Below are positions 58,127 to 64,000 of a stretch of DNA of 64,000 bases, piece after piece; the first letter of the stretch is position 1, and every line of letters begins with the position of its first letter. The position numbers were made by a program, and so were the translations under genes. The notes beneath the pieces were generated by a model that was not told where the DNA came from, did not search any database, and saw only the letters and a list, made by a program, of their open reading frames with translations. Origin of the DNA: Vibrio aphrogenes (GTDB lineage Bacteria; Pseudomonadota; Gammaproteobacteria; Enterobacterales; Vibrionaceae); the NCBI RefSeq assembly GCF_002157735.2, contig NZ_AP018689.1:806001-870000 (forward strand). Direction: 5' to 3'.

Positions 58127-59050
58127 ATGCCGCGCATTTTACCACATGCAAGGATCGCAGTTGCAATGATATTTAGCGTCATTTCCAGCGTAACTTGGGC
58201 CAATAGCCAAGACTCGACATTAAAAGTCATGACATCGATTAAGCCGTTACAGTTAATCACCCAAGAATTAACCAAAGATGTCACTGATACAGAAGTGCTA
58301 TTAGCCAGTAACACCTCCCCTCATGATTATGCGTTAAAACCATCGGATGTAAGAAGATTGCAAGCTGCGGATCTGTTTATATGGGTTGGGCCGGGCTTAG
58401 AATCGTTTTTAGAAAGTGCTGTGCAGGCAAATGATAATACATTACAGCTGGATCAGTATGATGCTATTGATAAGATTGTTTACGATGAGCATGAAGGGCA
58501 TGAACATCATGATGACGGTCATCACCATCATGGAAACTATAACCCGCACCTGTGGCTTGGGCCTATCCAAGCACAACAAATGGCACAAATCATTAGTCAG
58601 AAACTCAGTGAGATCGATCCAAGTCATGCGACGCAATATGCTCAAAACTATCAACATTTTGTGACTCAATTGGATGCAACGGTGAGCAACATTAAACAAC
58701 AGCTCGAGCCAGTTAAACAACATGGCTATTATGTTTTCCATGATGCTTATGATTATTATGAACAATATTTTGGATTAAACCATTTAGGCGCTTTCACCGT
58801 CTCTCCAGATCGACGTCCTGGAGCTAAAAGCTTGATTGCCATTCGAAAGGCTTTATTGTCAGATCAAGTGTATTGTGTTTTTTCTGAACCTCAATACACA
58901 CCAGCAGTCATTGAGTCCGTTACTCGTGGCACTAAGGTGAAACATGGGGTTCTAGATCCTTTAGCGACCGATCAAGCGGTGGAGCCGGGGGCTTATTTTC
59001 AGTTCTTATCTCAACTAGCGGCTCATTTCACTCAGTGCTTAACAAAGTAA
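58127..59050 (+). CDS. znuA: Zinc ABC transporter substrate-binding protein ZnuA
   Basis: A 307-residue periplasmic zinc-binding protein with a signal peptide (to about residue 25, SSVTWA). Metal-site residues fit ZnuA: H in SPHDYALKPSD, NPHLWLGP after the His-rich loop (EHEGHEHHDDGHHHHG), and YVFHDAYDYYE. ATG 58127 has GGAG seven bases upstream; the longer frame adds 11 residues. Divergent from znuCB, followed by mepM as in E. coli. Confidence 0.95.
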   Translation: MPRILPHARIAVAMIFSVISSVTWANSQDSTLKVMTSIKPLQLITQELTKDVTDTEVLLASNTSPHDYALKPSDVRRLQAADLFIWVGPGLESFLESAVQANDNTLQLDQYDAIDKIVYDEHEGHEHHDDGHHHHGNYNPHLWLGPIQAQQMAQIISQKLSEIDPSHATQYAQNYQHFVTQLDATVSNIKQQLEPVKQHGYYVFHDAYDYYEQYFGLNHLGAFTVSPDRRPGAKSLIAIRKALLSDQVYCVFSEPQYTPAVIESVTRGTKVKHGVLDPLATDQAVEPGAYFQFLSQLAAHFTQCLTK

Positions 59051-59113
59051 CCATGCTGATTTTGGATACTCCTTTAACACAATATTATTAATTGAACAGT
59101 GAGGCGAATTGTG

Positions 59114-60370
59114 ATGAAACGTCCTGCTGTGATAGGTGTGATATTGGTTGGAGGAGTTATAATGCTAAGCGCTTATTGGCTATTGGTTGGGCGCTTAGTG
59201 TCAATAGATTCCTTGCAACAGGTAAGCATTAAAAATTCAGAAGCTCTATTAACGCGTAATGATCCTGATTTAACGCTTATAGCGGATAGCTTACATTCAA
59301 CGTTCTTTACTCATAAAGTCATCAAGCAGCAAACCTTATCAGAAGTGTTTCAATTATATGGATTGAACCCTGATGATTTACTGGCGATGATTAAGGCTAA
59401 TCCACAAGCGATTCAATTAAGAGAAGGACAAGTCATTGAATGGCAACAAGACGAATTGGGCCGTATTCTGGAATTAGCGATCCATCGTAATGCGACATTG
59501 AGTAGTAGCTATCTTCGCCAAGGAACACAATTTGTCTTTCAACCCACCGTCACTCAAGGTACGCTCAAAAGCCTAGTGCGTCATGGATACATTCGTCGTA
59601 ACTTTTATCAAGCCGCAAGGCAAGCAGGACTTAACAATGTCCAAATTCAGACTGTGGCCAATGCTTTATATTGGTTTGTAGATGTCACGCAGCCGGATGT
59701 CATTGGTGATCAATTTGCGGTAGAGCTACAACAACCATGGGTTGGTCAGCATCCAATGGCGAGTGGCAAGATCGCAGCAATCTGGTTTAAACATCACGGG
59801 AAAAACATTCAACTGGTGCGTTTTTCCGATGATAAGTTTTACGATATGGATGGCGTGAGTGTTGAAAAGTCATTAAATAGATGGCCTTTTACGCAAACTT
59901 TTCCGGTTAGCTCTCCTTTTGATCCCCATCGATTAAACCCAGTGACTCAGCACTATGCACCCCATTATGGGACCGATTTTGCGACGCCAGTGGGAACGCC
60001 GGTTGTGGCTACAGGGGATGGGGTTGTAATGAAAGTAGGCCGACATACTTTAGCTGGGAAATTTGTCGTGCTTCAAAATGGCCGCAGGTTTAGTACACAT
60101 TTTTTCCATTTAAGTCAGATACTGGTTAACCAAGGCGACTTCGTGAAAAGAGGGCAGGTTATTGCATTAACGGGTAATTCGGGACGTTCGACCGGGCCAC
60201 ATTTACATTATGAGTTACGGCAACATGGTCAACCAATTGACGCAATGCAAGCCCCTTTACCGCAACGTGTTGTACTGACAAAGCAGCAAAAAATCGTTTT
60301 TGATCAGCAAGCTCACCACAGCATGTCATTATTACAAACTTACCTTAAGTTACCGATATCATTAAATTAA
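59114..60370 (+). CDS. mepM: Murein DD-endopeptidase MepM-like (M23 family)
   Basis: A 418-residue inner-membrane-anchored peptidoglycan hydrolase. An N-terminal membrane segment (about 5-27) leads to an OapA/LysM-like region (TLSEVFQLYGLNPDDLLAMI, about 75-110). A middle domain and a C-terminal LytM/M23 zinc peptidase domain follow, with HYGTDFA and HLHYEL zinc motifs. It cleaves D-Ala-mDAP cross-links during cell growth. I use ATG 59114; upstream GTG codons are possible. Sits after znuA as in related bacteria. Confidence 0.93.
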   Translation: MKRPAVIGVILVGGVIMLSAYWLLVGRLVSIDSLQQVSIKNSEALLTRNDPDLTLIADSLHSTFFTHKVIKQQTLSEVFQLYGLNPDDLLAMIKANPQAIQLREGQVIEWQQDELGRILELAIHRNATLSSSYLRQGTQFVFQPTVTQGTLKSLVRHGYIRRNFYQAARQAGLNNVQIQTVANALYWFVDVTQPDVIGDQFAVELQQPWVGQHPMASGKIAAIWFKHHGKNIQLVRFSDDKFYDMDGVSVEKSLNRWPFTQTFPVSSPFDPHRLNPVTQHYAPHYGTDFATPVGTPVVATGDGVVMKVGRHTLAGKFVVLQNGRRFSTHFFHLSQILVNQGDFVKRGQVIALTGNSGRSTGPHLHYELRQHGQPIDAMQAPLPQRVVLTKQQKIVFDQQAHHSMSLLQTYLKLPISLN

Positions 60371-60505
60371 CTCGTATTGAGCGGATAATTTGCAAGTTTA
60401 TAGGCTTTAGATCACTTACATATTAATAGCTGCAAAATATCCCTTAAAATTCAGCGTAGCTGTGCCATAATTCAAAAGAGTAAGCCTTTAAAAATATTAA
60501 GGTAA

Positions 60506-63500
60506 GTGGCGATTTTGAAATTATTGCATTTTGTGTTGTTGATCTTGATTTCTTGTTCTGTCAGAGCGATAGAAATTGATCCGATTTTTTATTCTTTACC
60601 AAGTCAGACCCAAGGGCATTTCTTGACGGTGAAGAAAATCTTTCCTCATGAAAAGGGGGGAATTTGGGTGCAAGATATTCGTCATCATATTTATTACTTT
60701 GACGGACAAAATTTCTCTCCCTTACCCAATCAAGGATTTCATCATGACAGCCCGCACAACACCTATCTCTTAGATTATTTTTGGTTTATTGATAGTAAGC
60801 ACTTACTGAAAGTAGACACATCGGGTAATCGTCAATCGGTCTTTACTGCTCCATCGAATATGACCTTTCAACATTTAGGGCAATCTCAGCAACAACTGTG
60901 GATATATGGGCAGCACCAGTTTTATACCTTTGACCCGCTCACTCAACAACACCAATCCTATTCGGTTTCTAATATTACTCGAGGTTCTACTCAGGACAAT
61001 CAAGGCATTCAGGCCGCCATTTATGTCGCAGGCAAATGGATTGTCGCCACTCATGATTCATTATTTTATTTGGATAAAAATGGCCCGCGTCGTTTGCTCG
61101 CACGAAAATTCACCAATATACAACTATTGAAATTCGATCATTATCAATCACGATTATTGGTGGGGACGCAAAGTGGGCTCTTTAGCATTAATCTTATTGG
61201 CATTACTCCCGATGTAAAAACCATCGTCGATGGGCAAATCCAAGCGCTTTTAGTCAGTGATAAGGACTATTGGGTTGGAACTAGACAGGGTTTGTTAGTA
61301 TATCAAAAAGACACTCAGACCATTCAATCAATCTCGGCCAGTTCGCAAAATGAATTAGCGTTATCAAATAATAATATTATGGATTTAGCGCAGGATAACA
61401 AAGGAGGAGTTTGGATCGCGACAGCTAAAGGTATTAATTATTACTCCACAAGCAGTCAATACTTTCAGCGGGTTCGGTTTGGCCGTGCGCACAATAATAT
61501 TCCTTATGTTCACATCAATGAAGTGGTGGCGGGCGATGATGGTGTGGCTTGGTTAGCCAGTGATAATGGGGTTTTTAAAGTATCGGTTAATGACGATGAG
61601 GCTAGCACTCAAACTGTACGTCAGGTGGTGAACCTGAATATTTCCCATCTCAGTTATTTTGATGGTTCGTTATGGCTCAGCTATGGTGAAAAATTAATTC
61701 GTTTTGATACTCATACGGAAAAAATGTATGTGGTGAGGCAGCAAGCACTTTGGCAAGATAGCCCGATCACCCATATTGCAACGGATGCACAAGGTGAGGT
61801 GTGGTTTTCGACTGCTTTAGGCTTATATCGATATTCACCATTAACACAAACAATCAAAGATTTTGGTTTGGCTTGGATGGTCGAGCAATATGCGCCTTCA
61901 AACATTACTCGTTTAGCGGTTGGGCAAAATGGTCGCTTGTGGATTGGAACGGAGCATGGCGTTTATCAACATCAAGGACAAGAAATTATATTTGATGCAC
62001 GCAGCGCCAATGATGGAGAGGTGATCTCTTTATCTGAGTCAGCAGGTAAGCAGTTGTGGAGTGCAAGTCATTATGGCTTGCGTAATATGCCAGTCAGTGA
62101 CTTTGATGAGACAGACTCACTATTACACCGTTCCAATAATCCACCATTATGTGTTATAGGCACTCACAATGGCACTTGGGTAACAACCAGCAAAGGCATT
62201 AATTTTTATCAAGATACGGTATTGAAACAGCGTTTTTCGGCCCCCTTTGGTTTGGTGACCAATGAGTTCTTACCTAATGGCTGTGATCTGTCTCCAGATG
62301 GGAAGACGTTAGTTTTATCTTCTAAATTAGGGGTGATTTTTGCTTCTACTTCGGCGTTGAAACAGGTTCAACTGCCAGAAAATGATGTGCTGGTGGGTGA
62401 GTTGCAGCTTGATCATTCTCTTGCCATGGTCGCCCCACAAACGAATACGCCGATCCATATTGATTATGGCCGCTCTATCAGTGTGTTATTTGGGGTGTTA
62501 CCTGATTTTGAAATGCCCAAACTGCAGTACCGATTGCTCGGCAGTGATAAAGATACTTGGGTTGATTTTCAAGGGGCAAAATTAACCTTTGAAAACTTAG
62601 ACCCGGGTGAATACTTATTGGAATTGAAAACTGCCTCACAAGTTGGGGCGAGAACCAGTGGCGTACAATATATCTTAGTTATTGATAAACCATGGTATTT
62701 ATTGCCATGGAGTTTAACTTTATTTGCCTTTGTCATTATTACTAGCATTATCTTGTTAGCAGTGTGGCGCTCACAAGCGATGGTGAAATCGAATGTACGT
62801 TTAAGACGAATCATTAACTTAAAAACTCAACAATTGAAGCATCAAAGCCAATTATTAGTGAGTAGTAATATACAGTTACGAAAGCAAGCACAAACCAGAA
62901 AGATGCTGGTAGGAGATCGAGTCTGTAAATCTAAGGCCATCTTAGAAAAGCTTAATGAGCAACTAACGGAGACGGATAATCAGGATAGCGATAAGGTGTC
63001 TATGATTACTCAGCAAACGGGATTAGCTCTAGAGCCCCTAAGACAAATTCTTGCTTTATATAGTCATCCTGATAAGAGCTCTACTTTGTTGGACGGACAA
63101 GTGGTGTCATTGGTGTTAAAAACGGTGGTGAAAGGTTGGCAGCAAGAAGCGGATAAAAGTGGTATCACCCTATTGGTGGAAGATCAGACCCAAGGTTGTG
63201 TTATTCAAGTGAAACATTTCAATTTGGATATGATTTTGAATACTCTGATGGCCAGTGCTTTGATTCGTTCTAGCGCCAATCAAATTATTTATGTTGCAGC
63301 TAAATTAACCGAGTCACAGCACTTGCGTATCACGATTGAAGATACAGGTGAGGGTGTGGCTGAGGACGAAATATTAGCATTTGAAAAGCAAGAATATGGT
63401 TTAGTTGATGCTGAGTATCCTTATTCTTTTTCGGATACCTCATTGTGCGCGATAGCTCACATGGCCGAGCAAAGCGGAGGAGACTTTGATTTTCATTATA

Positions 63501-63988
63501 ATCAATTAAGCCATATTACCCAGCTGGCGATTTCTTGGCCGGTTGCAACGAGCTTATCTCCAGTAACAGAATCTTCATTCACAAAGGATAACCAAGATGA
63601 GCCAGCCTCTGAGAGCCACTCGCCTGACTCACTTCAAGAGGCGTTGCCTGAAGCCACGTTAATTAAAAATGAATGGTTAGATAAAGTGTATCAACTGGTG
63701 GAGCAGCATTATCCTGATGCGGATTTTAGTACTTGTCGGGCTGCTAAATTATTGTTTGTTTCTGAGCGTAGTTTGCAACGTAAGTTTAAGTCCTTAACTG
63801 GTGGGTCTTTTATGGACTATGTTACCAAGGTGCGGTTAGAAAAAGCGTGTGAGTTACTTATTTCTGGGGTGAAAATCTCAGATACAGCGTTTGAAACGGG
63901 CTTTAATGATCCTTCTTATTTCAGCCAACGCTTTAAACATTATTTTGGTTTGTCACCTTCTAAGTTTATTGAGAATGCAATTGATTAG
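60506..63988 (+). CDS. Large transmembrane regulator: beta-propeller sensor, Y_Y_Y domain, degenerate kinase-like domain, AraC DNA-binding domain
   Basis: A 1160-residue protein. A signal peptide (1-21) leads to about ten propeller repeats (WVGTRQGLLVY, VWIATAKGINYY, LWIGTEHGVYQH) up to about 640. A Y_Y_Y immunoglobulin-like domain follows (about 660-722), then a membrane helix (729-752) and a coiled coil (770-850). The GHKL-type domain (about 870-1010) keeps DTGEG but has Ser917 where the N-box Asn is expected and no clear HisKA histidine. No receiver domain is seen. The AraC helix-turn-helix pair is at about 1055-1160 (SERSLQRKFKSLTGGSF, GFNDPSYFSQRFKHYFG). It resembles Bacteroides hybrid two-component systems without the phosphorelay. 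GTG 60506 is likely; TTG 60515 is possible. Ligand and targets unknown. Confidence 0.87.
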   Translation: MAILKLLHFVLLILISCSVRAIEIDPIFYSLPSQTQGHFLTVKKIFPHEKGGIWVQDIRHHIYYFDGQNFSPLPNQGFHHDSPHNTYLLDYFWFIDSKHLLKVDTSGNRQSVFTAPSNMTFQHLGQSQQQLWIYGQHQFYTFDPLTQQHQSYSVSNITRGSTQDNQGIQAAIYVAGKWIVATHDSLFYLDKNGPRRLLARKFTNIQLLKFDHYQSRLLVGTQSGLFSINLIGITPDVKTIVDGQIQALLVSDKDYWVGTRQGLLVYQKDTQTIQSISASSQNELALSNNNIMDLAQDNKGGVWIATAKGINYYSTSSQYFQRVRFGRAHNNIPYVHINEVVAGDDGVAWLASDNGVFKVSVNDDEASTQTVRQVVNLNISHLSYFDGSLWLSYGEKLIRFDTHTEKMYVVRQQALWQDSPITHIATDAQGEVWFSTALGLYRYSPLTQTIKDFGLAWMVEQYAPSNITRLAVGQNGRLWIGTEHGVYQHQGQEIIFDARSANDGEVISLSESAGKQLWSASHYGLRNMPVSDFDETDSLLHRSNNPPLCVIGTHNGTWVTTSKGINFYQDTVLKQRFSAPFGLVTNEFLPNGCDLSPDGKTLVLSSKLGVIFASTSALKQVQLPENDVLVGELQLDHSLAMVAPQTNTPIHIDYGRSISVLFGVLPDFEMPKLQYRLLGSDKDTWVDFQGAKLTFENLDPGEYLLELKTASQVGARTSGVQYILVIDKPWYLLPWSLTLFAFVIITSIILLAVWRSQAMVKSNVRLRRIINLKTQQLKHQSQLLVSSNIQLRKQAQTRKMLVGDRVCKSKAILEKLNEQLTETDNQDSDKVSMITQQTGLALEPLRQILALYSHPDKSSTLLDGQVVSLVLKTVVKGWQQEADKSGITLLVEDQTQGCVIQVKHFNLDMILNTLMASALIRSSANQIIYVAAKLTESQHLRITIEDTGEGVAEDEILAFEKQEYGLVDAEYPYSFSDTSLCAIAHMAEQSGGDFDFHYNQLSHITQLAISWPVATSLSPVTESSFTKDNQDEPASESHSPDSLQEALPEATLIKNEWLDKVYQLVEQHYPDADFSTCRAAKLLFVSERSLQRKFKSLTGGSFMDYVTKVRLEKACELLISGVKISDTAFETGFNDPSYFSQRFKHYFGLSPSKFIENAID

Positions 63989-64000
63989 TTCACGTTGACC

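Overview
The window is a chromosomal segment of a gammaproteobacterium of the family Vibrionaceae, most likely Vibrio or a close relative. The strongest pointers are the toxR-toxS membrane regulators lying divergent to htpG, a V. cholerae-like ligA-porin arrangement, a nagE/nagBAC locus, and protein sequences typical of Vibrio throughout (Fur, SeqA, RfaH, SucAB, ZnuABC). Almost all of it is core genome. I see no rRNA, tRNA, CRISPR array, integron or intact prophage.

Layout, left to right. (1) 1-5451: tail of a probable Dyp-type peroxidase gene, a candidate 226-bp MITE or IS remnant, the PTS operon ptsH-ptsI-crr, then cysK and cysZ, all leftward. (2) 5824-11702, rightward: zipA and ligA, an outer-membrane porin with a CRP-like site (position suggests a chitoporin), a DUF2057 protein and a CueR-type copper regulator. 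(3) 11757-16511: CnoX-like co-chaperone, a possible 21-residue hydrophobic small protein, yfcH/yfcE, a SelW-like thioredoxin-fold protein, and toxRS. (4) 16733-24909: htpG with a clear sigma-32 promoter, adk, hemH, a POT peptide transporter, rfaH and asnB. (5) 25153-33646: a Kef-type antiporter, nagC-nagA-nagB divergent from nagE with a palindromic NagC operator, and glnS. (6) 33721-42082: the fur-fldA-DUF2788-ybfF and seqA-pgm clusters. Between ybfF and seqA sits a two-gene cytochrome c operon identified here as tsdB-tsdA (thiosulfate dehydrogenase / tetrathionate reductase). A DUF1853 gene and a Nif3-family gene follow. (7) 42097-53482: a (CGAGAAA)9 microsatellite, gltA, and the sdhCDAB-sucABCD run, with ArcA-like sites between gltA and sdhC. 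(8) 53628-63988: a VOC protein, a secreted GH13 alpha-amylase, znuBC divergent from znuA with a Zur box, mepM, and a 1160-residue transmembrane regulator.

How the genes work together. Several loci form one route for N-acetylglucosamine and chitin oligosaccharides: the porin, NagE (IICB with no IIA domain, so it needs the Crr IIA encoded in the same window), PtsHI, NagA/NagB, and NagC as repressor. The sdh-suc-gltA block supplies most of the TCA cycle and carries anaerobic-control sites. TsdBA would add periplasmic thiosulfate/tetrathionate electron transfer.

Most notable items: the tsdBA insertion, with an Asn-Met pair at the heme-2 ligand position that recalls the tetrathionate-reducing Campylobacter enzyme; the hybrid propeller/pseudokinase/AraC regulator at the right end; the MITE-like element at the left end; the heptamer microsatellite abutting the gltA terminator; and the 21-codon hydrophobic ORF upstream of cnoX. 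All assignments are by reading the sequence and from memory of the families. No database search was run.
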